60,902 nucleotides of DNA. Source: Streptomyces sedi. GTDB lineage: Bacteria; Actinomycetota; Actinomycetes; Streptomycetales; Streptomycetaceae. The notes under the pieces were generated by a model. It worked only from the letters and a program-made list of their open reading frames with translations. It was not told the origin of the DNA and searched no databases. The position numbers and the translations under genes were made by a program. This document shows, in pieces, positions 7,741 through 15,499 of this stretch. Within the stretch, counting starts at the first letter, position 1. Every line of letters begins with the position of its first letter. Location: NCBI RefSeq assembly GCF_006335015.1, contig NZ_VDGT01000029.1:1-60902 (forward strand), given 5' to 3'.

Positions 7741-9357
7741 TCACCCCTCGGGGCGCAACCCGGCGCGCAGCAGCCCGTAGGTGTAGGCGTCGTCCAACGC
7801 CTGCCAGGAGGCGGCGATCACGTTGTCGGCGACCCCCACGGTAGACCACTCGGCCTGTCCGTCGCCGCTGGTGATCAGAACCCGGGTGGTGGACTGGGTG
7901 CCGGACCTGCCCTCCAGGATGCGGACCTTGTAGTCGATCAGCTGGATGCGCGCCAGCTGCGGGAAGGTGCCCTCCAACGCGGTGCGCAGCGCCTGGTCCA
8001 GCGCGTGGACCGGCCCGTTGCCCTCGCCGGTGGCCAGCTTGCGTTCGCCCTTGGCCCACAGGCGCACGGTGGCCTCGTTGACCGTGCCGCCTTCGGTCCT
8101 GTGGTCGGTGATGGTGCGCCAGGACTCCAGCTCGAAGAAGCGGTGCGAGGTGCCGGCGGCCTCGTCGCGCAGCAGCAGCTCGAACGAGGCGTCGGCCGCC
8201 TCGTAGGTGTAGCCGTGCCGTTCCCGTTCCTTGATCCTGGCCACCACGCGGCCGGCCAGCGCGCGGTCGCCCTCCAGGTCGAAGCCCAGCTCGCGGCCCT
8301 TCAGCTCGACGGAGGCGCGCCCCGCCATGTCGGAGACCAACATGCGCATGGAGTTACCGACGCGTTCCGGGTCGATGTGCTGGTACAGGTCGGGGTCGAC
8401 CTTGATGGCCGAGGCGTGCAGGCCGCCCTTGTGCGCGAAGGCGGAAACCCCGACGTAGGGCTGGTGGGTGGCCGGGGGGAGGTTGACCACCTCGGCGATG
8501 GCGTGCGAGATCCGGGTCATCTCGGTGAGCGCGCCCGGGGGCAGCACCCTGCGGTCGTACTTCAGCTCCAGGGCGGCGACGACGGGGAAGAGGTTGGCGT
8601 TGCCGACCCGTTCGCCGTAGCCGTTGGCGGTGCCCTGCACATGGGTGGCCCCGGCGTCGACGGCGGCCAGGGTGTTGGCGACGGCGCAACCGCTGTCGTC
8701 CTGGGCGTGGATGCCGAGGCGCGCGCCGGTGGCGGAGCGCACGGCGCGCACGGTGGCGTCGACGCGCGCGGGGAGCGCGCCCCCGTTGGTGTCGCAGAGC
8801 ACGACCACGTCGGCGCCGGCCTCGGCGGCGGCGCGGACGACGGCCAGGGCGTAGTCGGGGTTGTCGGCGTAGCCGTCGAAGAAGTGCTCGCAGTCCACGA
8901 AGACCCGGCGGCCGTGGGCGCGCAGGTGGCGCACGGTGTCGGCGACCATGGCCAGGTTCTCCTCCAGCGTGGTGCGCAGCGCGAGCTCCACGTGGCGGTC
9001 GTGGGACTTGGCGACCAGCGTCACGACGGGGGCGCCGGAGTCGAGCAACGCGGCGACCTGCGGGTCGTCGGCGGTGTCGACGCCGGCCCTGCGGGTCGCG
9101 CCGAAGGCGACGAGCCGGGCGTGGCGGAAGTCGATCTCCCGGGCGGCGCGCTGGAAGAACTCGGTGTCCTTCGGGTTGGCGCCCGGCCAGCCGCCCTCGA
9201 TGAAGCCGACGCCGAAGTCGTCGAGGTGGCGGGCGATGGTCAGCTTGTCGGCGACGGTGAGGTGGATGCCCTCACGCTGGGCGCCGTCCCGCAGCGTGGT
9301 GTCAAACACGTGGAAGTCGTCGTTCGGGGTCTGGGGCGAAGCGGCATCCGTCGTCAT
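7741..9357 (-). CDS. cimA: Citramalate synthase
   Basis: A 538-residue enzyme of the 2-isopropylmalate synthase superfamily, best matched to the CimA group, which condenses pyruvate and acetyl-CoA to citramalate, the threonine-independent route to 2-oxobutyrate and isoleucine. The catalytic FDTTLRDGAQREG motif is at about 18-30. HAQDDSGCAVANTLAAVDAG and QGTANGYGERVGNAN supply the metal-binding histidine and the active-site region. The C-terminal 140 residues form the LeuA-type dimerisation/allosteric domain. Start ATG 9357 with AGGAG about 10 nt upstream. An Ile-rich leader peptide and an intrinsic terminator lie upstream, so attenuation by isoleucine supply is likely. A LeuA paralogue is possible but less likely. 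Confidence 0.88.
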   Translation of the reverse strand: MTTDAASPQTPNDDFHVFDTTLRDGAQREGIHLTVADKLTIARHLDDFGVGFIEGGWPGANPKDTEFFQRAAREIDFRHARLVAFGATRRAGVDTADDPQVAALLDSGAPVVTLVAKSHDRHVELALRTTLEENLAMVADTVRHLRAHGRRVFVDCEHFFDGYADNPDYALAVVRAAAEAGADVVVLCDTNGGALPARVDATVRAVRSATGARLGIHAQDDSGCAVANTLAAVDAGATHVQGTANGYGERVGNANLFPVVAALELKYDRRVLPPGALTEMTRISHAIAEVVNLPPATHQPYVGVSAFAHKGGLHASAIKVDPDLYQHIDPERVGNSMRMLVSDMAGRASVELKGRELGFDLEGDRALAGRVVARIKERERHGYTYEAADASFELLLRDEAAGTSHRFFELESWRTITDHRTEGGTVNEATVRLWAKGERKLATGEGNGPVHALDQALRTALEGTFPQLARIQLIDYKVRILEGRSGTQSTTRVLITSGDGQAEWSTVGVADNVIAASWQALDDAYTYGLLRAGLRPEG

Positions 9358-9451
9358 GGGCTTGGGGCTCCTGTGGTCTGCGTGTTCGTGGGGCGGCGTG
9401 GTCGCCCTCGCCCGGCGCTCCCGCTCCGGCCTGGTGGGCCGGAAAACGAAA

Positions 9452-9477
9452 AGACCCCTCGCGGGTGCGAGAGGTCT
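9452..9477 (-). terminator. Attenuator terminator in cimA leader
   Basis: Arms AGACCTCTCGC and GCGAGGGGTCT with a 4-nt loop give 10 of 11 pairs on the minus strand and are followed by TTTTCGTTTT. The hairpin lies between the leader peptide stop and the cimA start, so it can only act on cimA transcription. Confidence 0.75.
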
Positions 9478-9535
9478 GCGCGCGGGTCTGGGACAGAGTG
9501 TGTCCGCTGCCGCTTCCTGCGATGCGGTGCGGGGG

Positions 9536-9586
9536 TCACTGCCGACCGGCGCGCTGGTCACCAATAATGATGGCGAACGAGAGCAC
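9536..9586 (-). CDS. Isoleucine-rich leader peptide of cimA
   Basis: A 16-codon frame starting with GTG and reading MLSFAIIIGDQRAGRQ before TGA. It contains three consecutive isoleucine codons ATC ATT ATT; ATT is very rare in this genome, so two in a row is not expected by chance. It is followed after about 60 nt by an intrinsic terminator and then by cimA, whose product feeds isoleucine synthesis. The ribosome binding site is weak (purine-rich GCGGGC). The coding claim rests on codon content and context only. Confidence 0.6.
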   Translation of the reverse strand: MLSFAIIIGDQRAGRQ

Positions 9587-9635
9587 GCCCGCAGTCTGCC
9601 ACGGGGGTCCTGGACGGCCCAGCCATGTCTCACCA

Positions 9636-9666
9636 TCCGGACCCGGCGGCGGGCGTCGGGTCCGGA
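9636..9666 (-). terminator. Terminator downstream of ilvE
   Basis: TCCGGACCCG and CGGGTCCGGA form a perfect 10-bp stem with an 11-nt G/C-rich loop just after the ilvE stop. No strong T-tract follows, but it separates ilvE from the cimA leader region. Confidence 0.65.
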
Positions 9667-9683
9667 CGGCGGAGGGCGCGGGG

Positions 9684-10790
9684 TCAGCGGATGTGGTGCA
9701 TCCAGCCGTAGGGGTCGGGACGCTGGCCGGTCTGGATGCCGAGCAGCTCGGCGCGCAGGCGCTGGGTGATCGGTCCCGGCTGGCCGTCGCCGACGGTCCA
9801 GTCGCCCTCGGCCGAGCGGACCGAGCCGACGGGGGTGATCACGGCGGCGGTTCCGCAGGCGAAGACCTCGCTGAGGGTGCCGTCGGCGTTGCCCTGGCGC
9901 CAGTCGTCGGTGGAGATCTTGACCTCGCCCGTGGTGTGCCCGAGGTCGCTGGCGATCCGCAGCAGCGAGTCGCGGGTGATGCCGGGCAGCAGGGTGCCGG
10001 TGAGCTGCGGGGTGACGATCTCGGCGTCCGGGCCCTCGCCCCGGACGAAGTAGAGGTTCATCCCGCCCATCTCCTCGACCCAGCGGCGCTCCACGGCGTC
10101 CAGCCAGACGACCTGGTCGCAGCCGTTGCGGGTGGCCTCGGCCTGGGCGAGGAAGGCGCCGGCATAGTTGCCGCCGGTCTTGGCCTCGCCGGTGCCGCCG
10201 GGCGCGGCGCGGACGTAGTCCTTGGAGAGCCAGACGGAGACCGGCTTGATGCCGCGCGGGAAGTAGGCGCCGGCCGGGGAGGCGATGACCATGAACAGGT
10301 ACTCGTTGGCCGGCCGGTTGATGCCGAGGCCGACCTCGGAGGCGATCATGAACGGGCGCAGGTAGAGCGACTGCTCGCCGCCGGACGGCACCCACGCCTG
10401 GTCCTGGCGGACCAGGACGTCGATGGCCTCGACGAACGTCTCCACCGGCAGCTCCGGCATCGCCAGCCGGCGCGCGGAACGCTGGAAGCGCTCCCCGTTG
10501 GCCTCGGGCCGGAAGACCGCGACCGAGCCGTCGGCCTGGCGGTATGCCTTCAGCCCCTCGAAGATCTCCTGGGAGTAGTGCAGCACCATGCTGGCCGGGT
10601 CCATGGACAGCGGCGCGTACGGCTGGAGCCGCGCGTCGTGCCAGCCCCGGCCCTCGGTCCAGCGGATGGTGACCATGTGGTCGGTGAAGTGCCGGCCGAA
10701 GCCGGGGTCGGCCAGCGCCGCCTCGCGCTCCGCGTCGGGGAGCGGCTGGGAGGAGGGCTTGAGGTCGAAGGGGAGGGAGGGCGTCGTCAT
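9684..10790 (-). CDS. ilvE: Branched-chain amino acid aminotransferase
   Basis: A 368-residue class IV PLP aminotransferase performing the last step of Val, Leu and Ile synthesis with glutamate as amino donor. The PLP lysine is in GEAKTGGNYA (about Lys204). Other signatures are SQEIFEGLKAYR, RPFMIASEVGLG and the C-terminal EVFACGTAAVITPVG. Start ATG 10790 (MTTPSLPFDL) with AAGGAA about 9 nt upstream. It lies between cimA and leuB, but each gene is separated by a terminator-like hairpin, so they are probably separate transcription units. A short reading frame ends 15 nt before the start. Confidence 0.95.
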   Translation of the reverse strand: MTTPSLPFDLKPSSQPLPDAEREAALADPGFGRHFTDHMVTIRWTEGRGWHDARLQPYAPLSMDPASMVLHYSQEIFEGLKAYRQADGSVAVFRPEANGERFQRSARRLAMPELPVETFVEAIDVLVRQDQAWVPSGGEQSLYLRPFMIASEVGLGINRPANEYLFMVIASPAGAYFPRGIKPVSVWLSKDYVRAAPGGTGEAKTGGNYAGAFLAQAEATRNGCDQVVWLDAVERRWVEEMGGMNLYFVRGEGPDAEIVTPQLTGTLLPGITRDSLLRIASDLGHTTGEVKISTDDWRQGNADGTLSEVFACGTAAVITPVGSVRSAEGDWTVGDGQPGPITQRLRAELLGIQTGQRPDPYGWMHHIR

Positions 10791-10804
10791 GTGAGCGCGT
10801 TCCT

Positions 10805-10876
10805 TCACTGGGTGTCGAGGCGGACCGCGACCCGCGCCCGGGCGGCAGTAGCGGCGGTAGTAGGAAGTCCGAGCAT
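10805..10876 (-). CDS. Possible leader ORF upstream of ilvE
   Basis: A 23-codon frame starting MLGLPTTAATAARARV and ending 14 nt before ilvE. It has several T-ending codons (CTT, CCT, ACT, GCT) that are unusual for this genome, which could slow ribosomes. No clear Shine-Dalgarno and no terminator hairpin between it and ilvE were seen. It may be chance. Confidence 0.3.
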   Translation of the reverse strand: MLGLPTTAATAARARVAVRLDTQ

Positions 10877-11002
10877 CGGGACACAAGAGTGACATATCCG
10901 AGGCGGGGAGGGCACCGTCGGGAGGCGACGGGGCTCGCCGCGGGGCGTGCGCCCCGCGCCCTTCAGGGGGTGCGGTCCTGGGAGGTTCCCACGGGGGGAT
11001 GA

Positions 11003-11036
11003 CGCCCGGCGGCGGACGGGGGCCGGCCGCCGGGCG
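11003..11036 (-). terminator. Terminator downstream of leuB
   Basis: CGCCCGGCGGC and GCCGCCGGGCG make a perfect 11-bp stem with a 12-nt loop, about 40 bp after the leuB stop codon. Confidence 0.65.
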
Positions 11037-11075
11037 GGAGAGCGTCGACCGCCTCGGTGACGGCGACCGGGCGGG

Positions 11076-12119
11076 TCAGGCCGATACTCGGGCCGCCAGC
11101 GCGTCACCGATGGTCTCGGTGGTGCGCGGCGACTCCGCGTCGCGCTCGGCGAGGTCGGCCGTGACGGCGTCCTCGATCCGGGCGGCCTCGGTCTCGTGGC
11201 CGAGGTGACGCAGCAGCAGGGCGACGGACAGCACGGTGGCGGTCGGGTCGGCCTTGCCGGTGCCGGCGATGTCCGGGGCCGAGCCGTGGACCGGCTCGAA
11301 CATGGAGGGGAAGGCGCCGCTGGGGTTGATGTTCCCCGAGGCGGCGAGGCCGATGCCGCCGGTGATGGCGGCGGCCAGGTCGGTGAGGATGTCACCGAAG
11401 AGGTTGTCGGTGACGATCACGTCGAACCGCTGCGGCTGGGTGACCAGGAAGATGGTGGCCGCGTCCACGTGCAGGTAGTCGACCTGGACGTCGGGGTACT
11501 CCTCGGCGACCCGGTCCACCGTCCGCTTCCAGAGGTGGCCCGCGTGGACCAGCACGTTGTTCTTGTGGACCAGGGTGAGCCGCCTGGCCGGGCGGGCGGC
11601 GGCGCGCGCGAAGCCGTCGCGCACGAGGCGCTCGACGCCGTAGGCGGTGTTGAGGCTGACCTCGGTGGCCACCTCGGCCGGCGTCCCGGTCCGCATCGAG
11701 CCGCCGTTGCCCACGTAGGGACCTTCGGTGCCCTCGCGGACGACCACGAAGTCGATCTCGGGGCGGCCCGCGAGCGGCGAGGGGGTGTTCGGGAAGAGGC
11801 GGCTGGGGCGCAGGTTGACGTAGTGGTCGAACGCGAAGCGCAGCTTCAGCAGCAGCCCGCGTTCCAGCACGCCCGAGGGCACGGTGGGGTCACCGATCGC
11901 GCCCAGCAGGATGGCGTCGTGGCTCCTGAGGCGGTCCAACTCCGCGTCGGGGAGGGTCTCCCCCGTCCGGTGCCAGCGGCTGGCCCCCAGGTCGTAGCTG
12001 GTGGTCTCCAGCTTCGCCTCGGCCGGGAGCGCCGCGCGAAGGACCTTCAGCCCCTCGGCGACCACCTCAGGGCCGATGCCGTCACCGGGAATCACCGCGA
12101 GATCGATACCGCTAGCCAT
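11076..12119 (-). CDS. leuB: 3-isopropylmalate dehydrogenase
   Basis: A 347-residue isocitrate/isopropylmalate dehydrogenase-family enzyme, oxidatively decarboxylating 3-isopropylmalate to 2-oxoisocaproate in leucine synthesis. Motifs: VIPGDGIGPEV at about 9-19, substrate arginines around ERGLLLKLR, and the metal-binding NNVLV...TDNLFGDILTDLAAAITGGIG stretch. The NAD-preference region FEPVHGSAPDIAGTGKADPTA is intact. The ATG has no Shine-Dalgarno but TAGGGT lies 6 nt upstream, indicating a leaderless transcript. Length is typical of the actinobacterial form. Confidence 0.95.
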   Translation of the reverse strand: MASGIDLAVIPGDGIGPEVVAEGLKVLRAALPAEAKLETTSYDLGASRWHRTGETLPDAELDRLRSHDAILLGAIGDPTVPSGVLERGLLLKLRFAFDHYVNLRPSRLFPNTPSPLAGRPEIDFVVVREGTEGPYVGNGGSMRTGTPAEVATEVSLNTAYGVERLVRDGFARAAARPARRLTLVHKNNVLVHAGHLWKRTVDRVAEEYPDVQVDYLHVDAATIFLVTQPQRFDVIVTDNLFGDILTDLAAAITGGIGLAASGNINPSGAFPSMFEPVHGSAPDIAGTGKADPTATVLSVALLLRHLGHETEAARIEDAVTADLAERDAESPRTTETIGDALAARVSA

Positions 12120-12125
12120 GCCCGC

Positions 12126-12131
12126 ACCCTA
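12126..12131 (-). promoter_or_regulatory. Predicted -10 element for leaderless leuB transcript
   Basis: TAGGGT on the minus strand with exactly 6 nt to the leuB ATG, the same sequence and spacing as at accB. No ribosome binding site is visible between them. Confidence 0.5.
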
Positions 12132-12181
12132 GAGCCGTCCCATCTTTCGAGGAGCCGGCGTCCACGATGCGGACGGAGGGG

Positions 12182-12388
12182 TCACTCCTCGACGGCGCCG
12201 CCGTTGTCCCTGCGGTCGAGCGCGGACTGGAGGGCGGTGGCCGCGTGCCGGCGGGCGGCGATCCGGGCCGCGCGGGCCTCGGCCCTGGCCCGGCCGCGCG
12301 CGGTAGGGCGGTCGACCGACGCGTCGTGGACGGGAAGTTGGGCGACGGCGGTGACGGCGGGGGCAGTGGCGACTGCGGTGGCGTCCAT
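12182..12388 (-). CDS. Small Ala/Arg-rich protein, unknown function
   Basis: A 68-residue protein beginning MDATAVATAPAVTAVAQ at ATG 12388, with GGAG 9 nt upstream. The first 25 residues are Ala/Thr/Val-rich. The middle (GRARAEARAARIAARRHAAT) is a strongly basic, probably helical segment, and the C-terminus is acidic. No domain is recognised. It lies just upstream of leuB on the same strand, but leuB seems to have its own promoter. A similar small gene is recalled at this place in other Streptomyces (not checked). Confidence 0.55.
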   Translation of the reverse strand: MDATAVATAPAVTAVAQLPVHDASVDRPTARGRARAEARAARIAARRHAATALQSALDRRDNGGAVEE

Positions 12389-12569
12389 GGCGGTCAGCTC
12401 CAGAGGTGAGAGGGCCGCGTCCGGGGCGACGGTGCCCCGGCGAGGGAGGGTCCGCTGTGGGGTCTCGACAAAGTTCGCCGACCCCTCGGTGGGACCTCAA
12501 CCAAAATAGCCCGGGCTCGCGACGCTGTCTGCCCAAATGCTTGACCGTCCTACTATCTGAGACGCGGAC

Positions 12570-12624
12570 GGCCCCCCACCGTCGCCGACGGGTCCCGTGG
12601 GACCCGTGGGGCGGGTGGGGGGCC
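12570..12624 (-). terminator. Strong terminator downstream of P5C dehydrogenase gene
   Basis: Two nested stems: outer GGCCCCCCACC with GGTGGGGGGCC, and inner ACGGGTCCC with GGGACCCGT. The structure ends the proline-catabolism transcription unit. Confidence 0.75.
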
Positions 12625-12648
12625 GAACCGGCCGCCGGGGCCGAGGGG

Positions 12649-14280
12649 TCACCCCATGTGCGGATACCGGTAGTCGGTGGGCGGGACCTGCGTTTCCTTG
12701 ATCACCCGGGGGGAGACCCAGCGCAGCAGGTTGAACTTCGAGCCCGCCTTGTCGTTGGTGCCGGAGGCGCGTCCGCCGCCGAAGGGCTGCTGGCCGACGA
12801 CGGAGCCGGTCGGCTTGTCGTTGAGGTAGAAGTTGCCGGCCGCGAAGCGCAGCCGCTCGCTGACCTCCGCCGCCACCACGCGGTCGCCGCCCAGGAAGGC
12901 GCCGGTCAGCGCGTAGTCGGCGACCGACTCCATCTGGTCGAGCATGGCGTCGAAGTCGTCGTCCTCGTAGACGTGGACGGCGATGATCGGCCCGAAGTAC
13001 TCGGTGCGGAACACCTCGTCCTCCGGGTCCGAACAGGTCAGCACCGTCGGCCGGACGAAGTACCCCACGCTGTCGTCGTAGGTGCCGCCGGCGACGATCT
13101 CGCAGTTCGGGGCGGCCTTGGCCCGTTCGATGGCGTCACGGTTCTTGGCGAAGGCGCGCTCGTCGATCACGGCGGCCATGAAGTTCCCCAGGTCGGTGGG
13201 GTCCCCCATCGTCAGCCCCTCGACCTCCGCCCTCAGCTCCTCGCGCAGCCCGCCCTCCCAGAGCGAACGCGGGACATAGGCGCGCGAGGCGGCCGAGCAC
13301 TTCTGGCCCTGGTACTCGAAGGCGCCGCGCACGATCGCCGTCCGCAACACCACCGGGTCCGCGGTCGGGTGGGCCACGATGAAGTCCTTGCCGCCGGTCT
13401 CCCCCACCACCCGCGGGTAGCTCCGGTAGCCGTCCAGGTGCTCGCCGACGCCGCGCCACAGCGCGCGGAAGGTCCCCGTGGAGCCCGTGAAGTGGATGCC
13501 GGCCAGCTCCGGGTGCGGCAGCGCCACCTCGGAGACGGCCAGGCCGTCGCCGGTGACCAGGTTGATCACCCCGTCGGGCAGCCCCGCCTCCTCCAGCAGG
13601 CGCATCAGCAGCACGGCGGAGTGGGTCTGGGTGGGCGACGGCTTCCACACCACCACGTTGCCCATCAGCGCGGGCGCGGTCGGCAGGTTGCCGGCGATCG
13701 CGGTGAAGTTGAACGGGGTGACCGCGTAGACGAAGCCCTCAAGCGGCCGGTGGTCCATCCGGTTCCAGACGCCCCTGGGCTGCACCGGCGGCTGCTCGGC
13801 CAGGAGCTCGCGGGCGAAGTGGACGTTGAACCGCCAGAAGTCGATCAGCTCGCAGGGCGCGTCGATCTCGGCCTGCTGCACCGTCTTGGACTGGCCCAGC
13901 ATCGTGGAGGCGGCGATGGTCGCCCGCCACGGGCCCGAGAGCAGCTCGGCCGCGCGCAGGAAGATCGCGGCGCGGTCGTCGAAGGAGAGCGCGCGCCAGG
14001 CCGGCGCCGCCGCCAGCGCCGCGTCGATCGCGTCCCTGGCGTCCTGCTCGGTGGCGTTGCCGTAGGTGCCGAGCCGGGCGGCGTGGCGGTGCGGCTGCAC
14101 CACGTCGCGACGCTCGCCGCCGCCCATCCGGCGCTGCCCGCCGATGGTCATGGGCAGGTCGACGGGGTTCTCGCTCAGCTCCTTCAGCTCGCGCTCCAGC
14201 CGGGCGCGCTCGGGCGAGCCGGGCGCGTAGCCCAGCACCGGCTCGTTGACCGGCGTGGGGACGTGGGTCACAGCGTCCAT
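12649..14280 (-). CDS. pruA: L-glutamate gamma-semialdehyde (P5C) dehydrogenase
   Basis: A 543-residue aldehyde dehydrogenase of the P5CDH group; it oxidises glutamate semialdehyde/P5C to glutamate with NAD, the second step of proline degradation. The catalytic Cys is in YQGQKCSAASR (about Cys328) and the general base in VVGETGGKDF. The cofactor site is seen in TPFNFTAIAGNLP and HFTGSTGTFR. Start ATG 14280 is preceded by AAGGAGAG. The proline dehydrogenase gene lies 91 bp upstream on the same strand, so the two separate enzymes replace the fused PutA of proteobacteria. Confidence 0.95.
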   Translation of the reverse strand: MDAVTHVPTPVNEPVLGYAPGSPERARLERELKELSENPVDLPMTIGGQRRMGGGERRDVVQPHRHAARLGTYGNATEQDARDAIDAALAAAPAWRALSFDDRAAIFLRAAELLSGPWRATIAASTMLGQSKTVQQAEIDAPCELIDFWRFNVHFARELLAEQPPVQPRGVWNRMDHRPLEGFVYAVTPFNFTAIAGNLPTAPALMGNVVVWKPSPTQTHSAVLLMRLLEEAGLPDGVINLVTGDGLAVSEVALPHPELAGIHFTGSTGTFRALWRGVGEHLDGYRSYPRVVGETGGKDFIVAHPTADPVVLRTAIVRGAFEYQGQKCSAASRAYVPRSLWEGGLREELRAEVEGLTMGDPTDLGNFMAAVIDERAFAKNRDAIERAKAAPNCEIVAGGTYDDSVGYFVRPTVLTCSDPEDEVFRTEYFGPIIAVHVYEDDDFDAMLDQMESVADYALTGAFLGGDRVVAAEVSERLRFAAGNFYLNDKPTGSVVGQQPFGGGRASGTNDKAGSKFNLLRWVSPRVIKETQVPPTDYRYPHMG

Positions 14281-14339
14281 GGCCGTTTCTCTCCTTCGGG
14301 GTGCCGCGGTCGGTCGGGCTCGGGTGGGGTGGGCTCGGG

Positions 14340-14381
14340 GTGGTCGGTTCCCGGTGGTCGGTTCCCGGTGATCAGTTCCTG
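14340..14381. repeat. Three tandem 14-bp units at the end of the proline dehydrogenase gene
   Basis: GTGGTCGGTTCCCG occurs twice in a row at 14340-14367, and the next 14 bases GTGATCAGTTCCTG are a diverged third copy that contains the proline dehydrogenase stop codon. The array looks like local slippage from the gene end into the intergenic gap. Confidence 0.7.
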
Positions 14382-15298
14382 GTGGCCAGGGAACGGGCGA
14401 AGAAGGCCAGGTTGGCGGGGCGCTCGGCCAGCCGCCGCATGAAGTAGCCGTACCAGTCGCCGCCGTAGGGCACATAGACCCGCACCCGGTGGCCCTGCGC
14501 CGCCAGCCGGCGCTGCTCGGCGTCGCGGATGCCGTACAGCATCTGGAACTCGTAGGCGTCGAACGCCCGCCCGCCCCGCTTCGCCAACTCCTCGGCGACG
14601 GCGACCAGCCGCGGGTCGTGGGTGGCGACCATCGGATAGCCCTCGCCGGTCATCAGCAGCCGCAGGCAGCGGACATAGGCCAGATCGACCTCCACCTTCC
14701 GCTGGAAGGCGACCTCGGCGGGCTCCCGGTAGGCGCCCTTGACCAGCCGGACGCGGGCGCCGGTCGCCGCGAGCCGCCGGGCGTCGTCCTCGGTGCGGAA
14801 GAGATAGGACTGGAGCACCGCGCCCGTCTCCGGGTGCTCGGCGCGCAGCGCCTCGTGCACCGCCAGGGTGGAGTCCACGGTGGTGTGGTCCTCCATGTCC
14901 AGGGTGACCGCCGTGCCGGCGGCAGCCGCCGCCGCGACCACCCGGGCCACGTTGCGGTGGGCGATGTCGTGCCCGTCGGGCAGCGCCTGGCCGAAGGCCG
15001 AGAGCTTCACCGACAGCTCGGCCCGCTCCGCGACACCCGCGGCGGCGAGCTCGTCGACCAGCTCCAGATAGCCGTCGCGGTTGCGGATCGCCTGAAGCGG
15101 GTCGGTGACGGACTCGCCGAGGCGGTCGAGCGTGACGGTCAGCCCCTGGGAGAGCAGCGTCCGGCTCGCGTCCAGCGCGTCGGGCAGCTCCTCGCCGGCG
15201 ACGAAACGGTCCACGACGGGGCGGGTCAGCGGCGTCGACGACACCAGCCGCCGCACGCGTTCACTGCCGGCGGCAGCCAGCAGCACGGGTCCCAGCAC
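14372..15298 (-). CDS. Proline dehydrogenase
   Basis: A 308-residue FAD-dependent proline dehydrogenase (monofunctional PRODH, TIM barrel), oxidising proline to P5C and passing electrons to the membrane. GTG 15298 (VLGPVLLAAAG) was chosen because GGAGG lies 6 nt upstream; an upstream ATG at 15358 is possible. Motifs: TLDMEDHTTVDSTL, RLVKGAYREP, ATHDPRLV, and the C-terminal YEFQMLYGIR with RVYVPYGGDWYGYFMRRL, which binds proline and flavin. It heads the two-gene unit with pruA and is divergent from a PucR-type regulator that is the likely controller. Confidence 0.94.
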   Translation of the reverse strand: MLGPVLLAAAGSERVRRLVSSTPLTRPVVDRFVAGEELPDALDASRTLLSQGLTVTLDRLGESVTDPLQAIRNRDGYLELVDELAAAGVAERAELSVKLSAFGQALPDGHDIAHRNVARVVAAAAAAGTAVTLDMEDHTTVDSTLAVHEALRAEHPETGAVLQSYLFRTEDDARRLAATGARVRLVKGAYREPAEVAFQRKVEVDLAYVRCLRLLMTGEGYPMVATHDPRLVAVAEELAKRGGRAFDAYEFQMLYGIRDAEQRRLAAQGHRVRVYVPYGGDWYGYFMRRLAERPANLAFFARSLATRN

Positions 15299-15499
15299 GG
15301 GCACCTCCCGAGGTCGGCCGAACGGATCGGCGATGCGGTACCAGCCGGTCAACGCCACCGTAGGACCGCGCGGGCCCGGCGCCTATCGACAGCTGTCGAG
15401 CGCCGGGTCGACGGGGTTCAGACATCTGTATGAGACTGCACGAGAATGGTGGCCAACCGGCGGCACCGGCGCGAGACGGGAGGTGACGAACGGGGGATG

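Noticed and set aside
9354..9539. Basic 61-codon minus-strand frame across the cimA leader
   Set aside because: It runs through the terminator hairpin and overlaps the cimA start; the short Ile leader is a better explanation of this region.
9549..9617. 22-codon minus-strand frame ending RHHYW as an alternative cimA leader
   Set aside because: It has no branched-chain codon run, and it overlaps the Ile-rich frame that fits the biology.
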